Shown here: piece after piece, positions 1 through 6,485 of the stretch
Layout: each line of letters starts with the position of its first letter
Numbering within the stretch: the stretch's first letter is position 1
Made by a program: the position numbers and the translations under genes
Notes under the pieces: generated by a model
Told to the model about the DNA's origin: nothing
The model's database searches: none
Seen by the model: the letters and a program-made list of their open reading frames with translations, nothing else
Assembly: GCF_027812955.1 (NCBI RefSeq)
Contig: NZ_JAPYZV010000004.1
Coordinates: 248,001 to 312,000, forward strand
Reading direction: 5' to 3'
DNA from: Pedococcus sp. 5OH_020
Lineage (GTDB): Bacteria > Actinomycetota > Actinomycetes > Actinomycetales > Dermatophilaceae
Length of the DNA: 64,000 nt

Positions 1-696
1 GCCGCCCCAAGATACCGTGATATTGCGGACGTTCTCCGAATCGGGGAGCCGAGCGTAGTTTGGCGGTACAACCCAGTCCTGTTCGCTGCCCACCGCGATC
101 CAACGAGTGGCTCCGCCCAGACTATGGTGGATCGCGTCGCGGATGTCGGCGTTGCGTGGCCGGAGTTGGCCGATGATCTTGCCGAGGCCTGGTAAAGCAT
201 GAGGCGCGAGACAGGCGGTCGGCGTCCCGCGATGCGGGCTACCCAACGTTACGGCGACGTTCACCCAGTCGCGCATCCATGTGTGCGCTAGCGCCCATCG
301 AAGGACAACTCCGCCGAGGCTGTGAGCCACCACATTCGCGGATGCGCACCCCGTCGCGTCGCGCAGCCAGGCCGCTTCGCGTGCCAGATGCCTACCACAG
401 GCGGCAATGTCCGCGCCGAAGCACGAATACTCGACCGCATAGATGGTGTAGCCCTCGCCGTGGAGGGATCGCTCCATGTTGCTGAAGCAGGACCTGTTCG
501 ACGCCAAGCCGTGGACCAGAATGACGGGGCCCGGTAGCGTCCCCAGCCTCAGCTCGCTGGAACCGGCCAACTGCGTCCCATAAGCAGATGCACGCACGAG
601 CCGGGTCGCAGCCGAGAGGCCACTGGATATCTCCGGTACAAGGGTCGCAGCCGCCCGTAGCCGGCGGCCGGCGGTTCGTCGGGCAGACATCGGCAT
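1..696 (-). CDS. Lipase-like alpha/beta hydrolase (partial, runs off left edge)
   Basis: Read by hand on the minus strand from an ATG at 696; the frame stays open to base 1, so the C-terminus is missing. About 232 residues are visible. They show an oxyanion-hole type motif VILVHGLASN, a nucleophile elbow AHSLGG with the catalytic serine, and a GSPHRGTP motif typical of PGAP1-like and EstA-like lipases. A late segment GSEQDWVVPP probably carries the acidic residue. The catalytic histidine would lie beyond the window edge. The product probably hydrolyses an ester or lipid; the substrate is unknown. A second ATG at 690 is an alternative start. The gene is divergent from the biosynthetic operon starting at 1032. 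It has lower GC and less biased codons than its neighbours, which may mean transfer or relaxed selection. Confidence 0.75.
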   Translation of the reverse strand, partial: MPMSARRTAGRRLRAAATLVPEISSGLSAATRLVRASAYGTQLAGSSELRLGTLPGPVILVHGLASNRSCFSNMERSLHGEGYTIYAVEYSCFGADIAACGRHLAREAAWLRDATGCASANVVAHSLGGVVLRWALAHTWMRDWVNVAVTLGSPHRGTPTACLAPHALPGLGKIIGQLRPRNADIRDAIHHSLGGATRWIAVGSEQDWVVPPNYARLPDSENVRNITVSWGG

Positions 697-1031
697 GGTG
701 CACGGTCTTCCATTCCTTGGCAGGCGGGTCCCGCCGTTCACCCACAAGGAGGGACTGAAAGACACAGCAGATACGTCGCTCACTGGAAGTGGCCGTGGCC
801 TCACGAGCGTGGATGAGGCAACCGGCGCGCCGGTTGCCCGCTGCCGCTCTCCGTCTACCCGAGCACTCCTGCGCTCACGTCCACCCTCCGACGGTTGGAC
901 CTGCCCTGAACGGAGCCAGCCACCCACGCCGTGATCCCCGCAGCGGCGGCCTTCGTGAGGGCAGGCTGCGATGTATTTATCGGGCGTCCGACGGCTCTTC
1001 TTTGCAGGATCTGCCGACCCGAGGGTGAGCG
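697..1031. other. Intergenic region upstream of the 13-gene operon
   Basis: This 335-base gap separates the divergent lipase from the biosynthetic operon. Short frames in it look like noise. It should contain the operon promoter. A perfect 20-base palindrome lies at 818-837. A TTGGAC hexamer at 895-900 resembles a -35 box, but no convincing -10 partner was found at the usual distance. A purine-rich GAGGGTGAG just before 1032 can serve as ribosome binding site. Confidence 0.5.
818..837. promoter_or_regulatory. Perfect 20-bp palindrome, candidate operator
   Basis: The sequence GCAACCGGCGCGCCGGTTGC is a perfect inverted repeat with no spacer. It lies about 195 bases before the first gene of the operon. 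Dimeric repressors such as TetR or MarR types bind sites of this form, but no such regulator is encoded nearby. It is not followed by a T run, so a rho-independent terminator is less likely. The role is inference. Confidence 0.35.
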
Positions 1032-2165
1032 ATGAAACTACTGGAGAACGAGCGTGCGGCGCTACACATGTTCCTGCCCGGGCTTGACGAGTTCCTGTGC
1101 GGCGAGACGCTGACGGACCTGGAGAGCGCGCAGAGCAAGGGCATCGCCGCCTTCCGCGGCCATCGCGGCCCAGCGCTGCTCGTGCCGGCCGAACACTCGG
1201 GAAGCGGCGTGAGCGCGCTCGACGCCGTACGGGTGCAGCTCGCGATCGGCTCGCGCTCGCCGTCGCTGGCCGTCGCGACGACGATGCACCACTTCTCCGT
1301 CGCCAGCCTGGTCGCGCTCAGCGAGCTGTCCACCGGCATGGAGTGGATGATCCTCGAGGGTGTCGCCACCAACAACCTGCTGGTCGCCTCTGGCTTCGCC
1401 GAGGGTCGCGCCGGAGGCGCCATCCTGCAACCCACGATGCTGACCACGATGGTGGACGGCGGCGTCCGGGTGACTGGCGTCAAGCGACCGTGTTCGCTCG
1501 CGCGGTCCATGGACCTGCTGACGGCGAGCGTCCAGGTGCCGCGTCTGGACGGCAATGGAACCCAGCTGGCGGTCGCGCTCATCCCGGCTACCAGCGAGGG
1601 CATCGAGGTCACCCCGTTTTGGAGCACCTTCGCCCTCGCCGGCGCCGAGAGCGACCAGGTCAGCCTCACCGACGTCCTTGTGCCGAACGACTTGTTGGTG
1701 CGGACCGAGCTGCAGCCCGGTGAGCGGCTGGACGACGTGCAGACGACAGGGTTCGTCTGGTTCGAGCTGCTGATGATGGCGTCGTACCTCGGCGCCGCCG
1801 CGGCCCTGGTCGAGCGGGTCCTTGACAACGAGCGCGTGCCCGAGGCCGAGCGGGCCCGCATCGTCACCGACCTACTGGGAGCCGTCGCGGCCCTCGAGAA
1901 CATCGCGCGTCAGATCCCGGAGCGGCAGCGTGACCGCAACCTGCTGGCCGAGTCGCTCTTCGTCCGCTACGCCGTCCAGGGCGCGATCGCCCGGATCGTC
2001 CCGCAGGCGGTCGAGCTGCTCGGCGGGCTCAGCTTCATCAGCTCCGACGACACCGGCTACCTTGCCGCCGCGGTCAACGGGCTCGGCTTCCACCCGCCGG
2101 CACGCACCAAGATGGCGGCACCCCTGCTCGGCTACCTGGCCGGCGCACCTCTCGAGATCGCCTGA
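1032..2165 (+). CDS. Acyl-CoA dehydrogenase-fold flavoprotein, probable amine N-hydroxylase
   Basis: The 377-residue protein has the acyl-CoA dehydrogenase layout: a helical N-terminus, a central beta part (about 120-230) and a C-terminal helical bundle. The C-terminal stretch that in true dehydrogenases carries the conserved E-R-x-x-R-D-A pattern reads instead as ELLGGLSF, then DDTGYLAAAVNGLGFHPP. That pattern resembles the monooxygenase branch of the superfamily (VlmH-like amine N-hydroxylases) more than a desaturase. A flavin reductase four genes downstream could supply FADH2 or FMNH2, which supports a two-component monooxygenase. The proposed role is N-hydroxylation of an alkylamine. An alternative is alpha,beta-desaturation of the acyl chain, as for TamF in tambjamine biosynthesis. 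It is the first gene of the operon, with a GAGGGTGAG ribosome site before the ATG. Confidence 0.6.
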   Translation: MKLLENERAALHMFLPGLDEFLCGETLTDLESAQSKGIAAFRGHRGPALLVPAEHSGSGVSALDAVRVQLAIGSRSPSLAVATTMHHFSVASLVALSELSTGMEWMILEGVATNNLLVASGFAEGRAGGAILQPTMLTTMVDGGVRVTGVKRPCSLARSMDLLTASVQVPRLDGNGTQLAVALIPATSEGIEVTPFWSTFALAGAESDQVSLTDVLVPNDLLVRTELQPGERLDDVQTTGFVWFELLMMASYLGAAAALVERVLDNERVPEAERARIVTDLLGAVAALENIARQIPERQRDRNLLAESLFVRYAVQGAIARIVPQAVELLGGLSFISSDDTGYLAAAVNGLGFHPPARTKMAAPLLGYLAGAPLEIA

Positions 2166-2177
2166 AGGGGCATCCCC

Positions 2178-3239
2178 ATGCGAATCGCGCATCCCACCGT
2201 CCTGCTCACCGGGGCCTCCGGCGTCGTCGGCCGAGCCCTGATCGACGAGCTCAGCCCAGACCACCGGATCATCTGTCTGCGCCACCGCCGGGACCTCGCC
2301 GACCCGCGGGTCCACGAGGTCACCGGCTCTCTGGACGAGCCGCTTCTGGGGCTGACGCCGCACGACTACGACCGGCTGACCGCGGGGGTGGACCTGGTGG
2401 TCCATGCGGCGGCTGCGACGAACTGGAAGGCCAGCGCGGAGGCGATCAGGGAGACCAACGTCGCCGGCACCCGAGCGATGCTGGCGTTGGCGGAACGCGC
2501 GGATGCGCCCATGGTCTACGTCAGTACCGCGTTCGTCGCCAACCCTCCCGCCGGTGCCAACGGTCAGTTCGCCAGCGCACGCGCCTACATCGCCTCGAAG
2601 GCCGAGGCCGAGCAGAGCACCCGCGACAGCGCCGTTCCCACGGTCATCGTCCGGCCCTCGGTCGTGATCGGCGACTCCCGCGATGGCCACATGGCTGCCT
2701 TCCAGGGGCTGCACCGCGTGGCTGGGCTGATCGCCCAGGGCATGGTGCCACTGATCGCCTGCGACGAGGACGTACTGGTTGACACCGTCCCGCAGGACGT
2801 CGTCGCCGCCGCGATCGGGAGGGTGGTCCGCGAACGGCATACCGCGGGGGAGCTCTGGCTCACCGCAGGTTCGACCGCGATGACGGCGGGGGACATCTTG
2901 GGCAGCTCGTTGCGGCTCGGGCACGAGCTGGGGCTCGACCCGGCGGCACCGCGCTTCATCCCGGCTGAGGCGGTGGACCGGCTGTTGCTGCCGCTGATGG
3001 CCGACGCGATCAGCCCCGCGCTGCGGCAGATGTTCGCCGAGCTGCTGGAGATGACCTGGCTCTTCCAGATGCCCGCTGCACTGCCCACCTCCCTGCCTGA
3101 GCTGGGGCTCGGCGCCGCGGTGACGCGGCAGCGGCTGCAACGCGCCTTCGACCTGTCCCTGGGCTTCTGGGCCGACGTCAAGGGTCTGCGGCCCGCCTTC
3201 GGCGACGAGGACGCGGACGAGCCCGAGCTGGCGTCATGA
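2178..3239 (+). CDS. Fatty-acyl/thioester reductase, extended SDR (NAD_binding_4)
   Basis: The 353-residue protein belongs to the extended short-chain dehydrogenases. It has the nucleotide-binding motif TGASGVVG at residues 11-18, a YVSTAFV segment around 114-120, and the active-site Y-x-x-x-K as YIASKAEAE with Tyr137 and Lys141. The segment VRPSVVIGDS followed by G-H-M is characteristic of the male-sterility and thioester-reductase branch, which reduces acyl-CoA or acyl-ACP to aldehyde. It is a free-standing reductase with no carrier domain. The gene lies 12 bases after the ACAD gene and overlaps the aminotransferase by four bases. This fits aldehyde formation followed directly by transamination. 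NAD(P)H preference and chain length cannot be read. A simple sugar epimerase is less likely given the neighbours. Confidence 0.65.
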   Translation: MRIAHPTVLLTGASGVVGRALIDELSPDHRIICLRHRRDLADPRVHEVTGSLDEPLLGLTPHDYDRLTAGVDLVVHAAAATNWKASAEAIRETNVAGTRAMLALAERADAPMVYVSTAFVANPPAGANGQFASARAYIASKAEAEQSTRDSAVPTVIVRPSVVIGDSRDGHMAAFQGLHRVAGLIAQGMVPLIACDEDVLVDTVPQDVVAAAIGRVVRERHTAGELWLTAGSTAMTAGDILGSSLRLGHELGLDPAAPRFIPAEAVDRLLLPLMADAISPALRQMFAELLEMTWLFQMPAALPTSLPELGLGAAVTRQRLQRAFDLSLGFWADVKGLRPAFGDEDADEPELAS

Positions 3240-4498
3240 CCCTCCATTCGGCTCCCCCCATCGTGGACGTCACGGGCGGCCTGCTGGATACCTACCGCCG
3301 TCACCTGGGCGCCGGCCGCGCCGCCGTGGGGCAACTCCTCGGCGGGATGGTCGAGGTCGAGTCGTCCGGTGCCTGGATCAGGGTCGCGGACGGCCGGCGG
3401 TACCTGGACTTCGGCGGCTACGGGGTGTTCATCCTCGGTCACCGGCACCCCGTCGTCGTCGCTGCCGTGCACGAGCAGCTGGACCGCCACCCCCTCGCCA
3501 GCCGCACCTTCCTCGAGCCGGTCACGGCGGCGGCCGCGGGCGCCCTCGCGGAGACGACCCCCGAGGGCCTGGACCTCGTTCACTTCGTCAACTCCGGAGC
3601 CGAGGCCACCGAGGCGGCGCTCAAGCTCGCCCGGATCCACGGCTGCAGGTCGGTGATCACCACGACGTCCGGCTTCCACGGCAAGACCCTCGGGGCGCTG
3701 AGTGTCACCGCGAAGGCTGTCTACCAGCAGCCCTTCCGCCCGCTGCTCCCCGGAGTCACCGAGGTCGCCTACGGTGACCTGGGCCAGATGGAGGCTGCGC
3801 TGACAGGCGCTCCGGGACGAGCCGTCGTCATCCTCGAGCCGATCCAGGGCGAGGGCGGCGTGGTGATCCCGCCGGCCGGCTACCTCCGCGCGGTCGCCGA
3901 GCTCTGCCAGAGGACCGACGCCCTCTTCGTCATCGACGAGATCCAGACCGGCATGGGCCGGCTCGGCACCTGGTGGGGGATCGAGCCCGAGCACGTCGTG
4001 CCGGACATCCTGCTGGTGGGCAAGGGCCTGTCGGGCGGGGTCGTGCCGATCGCGGCCATGGTCGCCACGGAGCGGGCGTACGCGCCGTTCGCGAAGGACC
4101 CGTACCTACACACGTCCACGTTCGCCGGCTCGCCTCTGGCATGCTCGGCCGCCGTGGCGACCATCGCGGCCATCCACGACGAGGACATCGTGGGGCGCGC
4201 GAAACGGGTCGGCGCCCAGCTTCTGGAGAGCATGAGGGCGACCTGCCGGCAGCTGCGACCGGCCGGCCTGGTCGAGGTCCGCGGGCGCGGCCTGCTCATC
4301 GGCATCGAGTTCACCGACCCTGGCGCGGTGGGCGAGCTGGCCCTAGAGCTGGTCGAGCGCGGTGTCATCTCCTGCCACTCGCTCAACTCCTCGCGGGTGC
4401 TCCGCTTCACCCCTCCGGCAATACTCGATCAGAGCGAGATCGGGCAGTTCCTCACAGCCTTCGGCGCGGCAGTCGCTGCGCTCGGAACCGAAAGGTAG
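3236..4498 (+). CDS. Class III PLP-dependent aminotransferase
   Basis: The 420-residue protein matches the fold-type I class III (acetylornithine/GABA/omega-amine) aminotransferases in full length. Visible marks are the GAEATEAALKLAR segment that holds the cofactor phosphate, the PLP-ring binding stretch FVIDEIQTGMGR, and the Schiff-base lysine Lys263 in LLVGKGLSGG. Its ATG overlaps the reductase stop as ATGA, so the two are translationally coupled. The proposed role is conversion of the reductase's aldehyde product to a primary amine, as in tambjamine and related fatty-amine pathways. The amino donor is unknown. Use of an amino acid as the carbonyl partner, as in ornithine-type enzymes, cannot be excluded. 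Confidence 0.8.
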   Translation: MTLHSAPPIVDVTGGLLDTYRRHLGAGRAAVGQLLGGMVEVESSGAWIRVADGRRYLDFGGYGVFILGHRHPVVVAAVHEQLDRHPLASRTFLEPVTAAAAGALAETTPEGLDLVHFVNSGAEATEAALKLARIHGCRSVITTTSGFHGKTLGALSVTAKAVYQQPFRPLLPGVTEVAYGDLGQMEAALTGAPGRAVVILEPIQGEGGVVIPPAGYLRAVAELCQRTDALFVIDEIQTGMGRLGTWWGIEPEHVVPDILLVGKGLSGGVVPIAAMVATERAYAPFAKDPYLHTSTFAGSPLACSAAVATIAAIHDEDIVGRAKRVGAQLLESMRATCRQLRPAGLVEVRGRGLLIGIEFTDPGAVGELALELVERGVISCHSLNSSRVLRFTPPAILDQSEIGQFLTAFGAAVAALGTER

Positions 4499-4502
4499 AG
4501 CC

Positions 4503-4976
4503 ATGCCCAACGTCACGATCCACCTGCACGCGCCGGCGGTCGACCATCTCCAGGCCTACGCGCGGGTCAGCGACTTCGCCCGCTATCCGGGCCTCGTCGA
4601 GACGGTTCGACAGGTCGTCGTCGAGGAGCCCGAGACCGACGGCTCGGTCGTGTCCAGCTGGACGGTCGCCTTCCGTAACGGCCTGCTGCAGTGGACCGAA
4701 CGCGATGTGCTCGACCGGGTGGCCAACACGATCACCTTCACTCAGCTCAAGGGCGACTTCCACAGATTCAGCGGGCAGTGGCGGATCAGCCCGGCCGCGA
4801 ACGGCGGCACCGTCGTCGCCTTCGATGCAGCGTTCGACCTCGGCATAGCGAGTCTGGAGGCGATCCTCAACCCGATCGCGGAGAGGACGCTGCGCAGCAA
4901 CATTCGGCTGATCGTCCAGGGCCTGCTCGGCGAGGTCGCCGAGGTCGTCCCCTCCCCGGGCCGGTCGGGGCCGTGA
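4503..4976 (+). CDS. SRPBCC (START/COQ10-like) protein
   Basis: The start is placed at the ATG at 4503, four bases after the aminotransferase stop, because upstream in-frame residues overlap that gene and look like noise. The 157-residue product resembles polyketide cyclase/dehydrase and COQ10-type START proteins. It has an N-terminal beta strand, a segment FARYPGLVETVRQV typical of the family's first helices, a central sheet (WTVAFRNGLLQWTERD) and a long C-terminal helix. Such proteins bind hydrophobic ligands in a deep cavity, sometimes as cyclases and sometimes as carriers. In this operon it may hold or present the lipid-like intermediate. No catalytic residue can be assigned. Confidence 0.65.
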   Translation: MPNVTIHLHAPAVDHLQAYARVSDFARYPGLVETVRQVVVEEPETDGSVVSSWTVAFRNGLLQWTERDVLDRVANTITFTQLKGDFHRFSGQWRISPAANGGTVVAFDAAFDLGIASLEAILNPIAERTLRSNIRLIVQGLLGEVAEVVPSPGRSGP

Positions 4977-5479
4977 TGTGGGGCGCCGAGCTCGCGGAGG
5001 GCGGCCCCGGGCTCTCCAGATCGCTGAGCCTCTACCGACGGCTGGCGGCCGGGGTCAGCGTGGTCACGGCCCGCGGTGACGACTCTGCCGCTGCGCTCAC
5101 GGGGATGACGGCCTCGTCCGTGACGTCAGTGTCGCTGCGGCCCGCCCTGCTGCTCGTGTCGGTGGCCAACGGCTCGCGGACGCTTGCCGCGATCCGCTCC
5201 CGGCGGGCCTTCGCCGTGCACCTGCTGCGGGAGGACCAGCGGGACCTGGCGCGCCGGTTCGCGGCACCGGGTGACCGCCAGGTCAGCGATCGGGCCGTGC
5301 GAACCGTCCTGGGTGTGCCCGTCTTGACCGACGTGCTCGCCTGGTCGGTCTGCCTGCTCGAGGCGGAGCACGCCCACGGCGACCACACCCTGGTCATCGG
5401 TGCCGTTGCCGCCACGCACATCGGAGTCGGCCGCCCCTTGCTCTGGCACGACCAGGCGTTCGCCGAGCTGGCCGGCTAG
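4976..5479 (+). CDS. Flavin reductase (HpaC/VlmR-like)
   Basis: The ATG at 4976 overlaps the preceding TGA by one base, which decides the start over the longer upstream frame. The 167-residue product is a flavin reductase-like FMN-binding split-barrel protein. Marks are YRRLAAGVSVVTA at the N-terminus, the TGMTASSVTSVSLRPALLLV flavin-binding block, and a C-terminal HGDHTLVIGAV segment. These enzymes use NAD(P)H to make free reduced flavin for a partner monooxygenase. The natural partner here is the ACAD-fold protein encoded at 1032-2165, giving a VlmR/VlmH-like pair. It could also serve the PHBH-fold enzyme at the operon's end, although those usually reduce their own flavin. Confidence 0.8.
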   Translation: MWGAELAEGGPGLSRSLSLYRRLAAGVSVVTARGDDSAAALTGMTASSVTSVSLRPALLLVSVANGSRTLAAIRSRRAFAVHLLREDQRDLARRFAAPGDRQVSDRAVRTVLGVPVLTDVLAWSVCLLEAEHAHGDHTLVIGAVAATHIGVGRPLLWHDQAFAELAG

Positions 5480-5538
5480 CTCGGAAAGCCGGTTCAGCCA
5501 CCGACCAGCTCTTCGCAGAAGAACCGAGAGGAACCTGC

Positions 5539-6483
5539 ATGGACAACGACGGCACGCACGGCAACCAGACGTCCAACGACGGCTCGCCCCAGACGTCCGC
5601 AGGCGCGTCCCTGCTCGGTGCGCCGTTCCGCGAGATCGCGGTCAGTGGTGGCCGGATCCGCTACCGGCGGCTGGGGTCAGGTGTCCCGCTGCTGTTCGTC
5701 CACGGGGTGTTCGTCAACAGCGACCTGTGGCGCACCGTGGTCCCTCTGCTCACCGACCGCTTCGACTGCGTGGTGCTCGACCTACCCCTCGGCTCCCACT
5801 CTCTGCCGATGGACCCGAGGGCCGCGCTGTCGCCGGGTGACCTGGCTGCCATCCTCGCGCAGATCATCGAGGCGCTCGACCTCGGCCCGGTGCGCATCGT
5901 GGCCAACGACAGCGGTGGCGCGCTCGCGCAGATCCTGACCAGCCGCCGGCCCGACCTGGTGCACTCGATGGTCCTGACGTCCTGCGACACCTACGACTAC
6001 TTCTTCCCCCCGCTGTTCCGCACGCTGCCGATCGTCGCACGGATCCCCGGGGCGATCGCGGGACTGGCGCAGGCCTTGCGGCTGCGCTGGTTCCGCGCGC
6101 TGCCGATCGCCTACGGCTGGGTGACGGTGTCGCCGATCGCCGACGAGACGATGGACTCCTACATCCGGCCGATGCGCCAATCCGCCGCGGTCCGAGCCGA
6201 TCTGGCCTCGGTGCTCAAGGATGTCCGGCCGCACTACACCCTCGATGCGATGGAGCGGCTGCGGACGTACGACGGCTCGGTCCTGCTCGTGTGGGGCGAG
6301 TACGACAAGGTGTTCCCGCTCTCGCATGCCCGACGTCTGGCTGCCGACCTGAGAAACGCCGCGCTGGTCACCCTGCCGGGCGCGGGTGCGTTCGTCCCGG
6401 AAGACGCCCCGGTGAGACTTGCCGAGCTGATCGGCCGGTTCTTCGGGGACCCGGTCTCCGGGCCGCCTCGGACGGAGGGCTAG
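5539..6483 (+). CDS. Alpha/beta hydrolase with Asp at nucleophile position and missing His
   Basis: The 314-residue protein has a clear alpha/beta hydrolase core: oxyanion motif FVHGVFVNSDLW with His55, a nucleophile elbow IVANDSGGALAQ, and a late acidic motif VWGEYDKVFP. Two features are odd. The elbow places Asp124 where Ser is usual, as in haloalkane dehalogenases and epoxide hydrolases. The usual catalytic histidine in the G-A-G-H-F-V-P-E motif is replaced by Ala284 (codon GCG). With no histidine there, normal hydrolysis should fail, so the protein may be non-hydrolytic or structural. A first ~30 residues rich in Asn, Ser and Thr precede the domain. A GAGAGG ribosome site lies before the ATG, after a 59-base gap that may hold a secondary promoter. 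Confidence 0.75.
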   Translation: MDNDGTHGNQTSNDGSPQTSAGASLLGAPFREIAVSGGRIRYRRLGSGVPLLFVHGVFVNSDLWRTVVPLLTDRFDCVVLDLPLGSHSLPMDPRAALSPGDLAAILAQIIEALDLGPVRIVANDSGGALAQILTSRRPDLVHSMVLTSCDTYDYFFPPLFRTLPIVARIPGAIAGLAQALRLRWFRALPIAYGWVTVSPIADETMDSYIRPMRQSAAVRADLASVLKDVRPHYTLDAMERLRTYDGSVLLVWGEYDKVFPLSHARRLAADLRNAALVTLPGAGAFVPEDAPVRLAELIGRFFGDPVSGPPRTEG

Positions 6484-6485
6484 CG

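Noticed and set aside
697-1031. Small plus-strand genes at 695-1028
   Set aside because: The frames overlap each other, lack ribosome sites and domain signals, and lie in the probable promoter region.
4362-4976. Longer SRPBCC protein starting at 4362
   Set aside because: The first 47 residues overlap the aminotransferase and look random; the ATG at 4503 fits spacing and family start.
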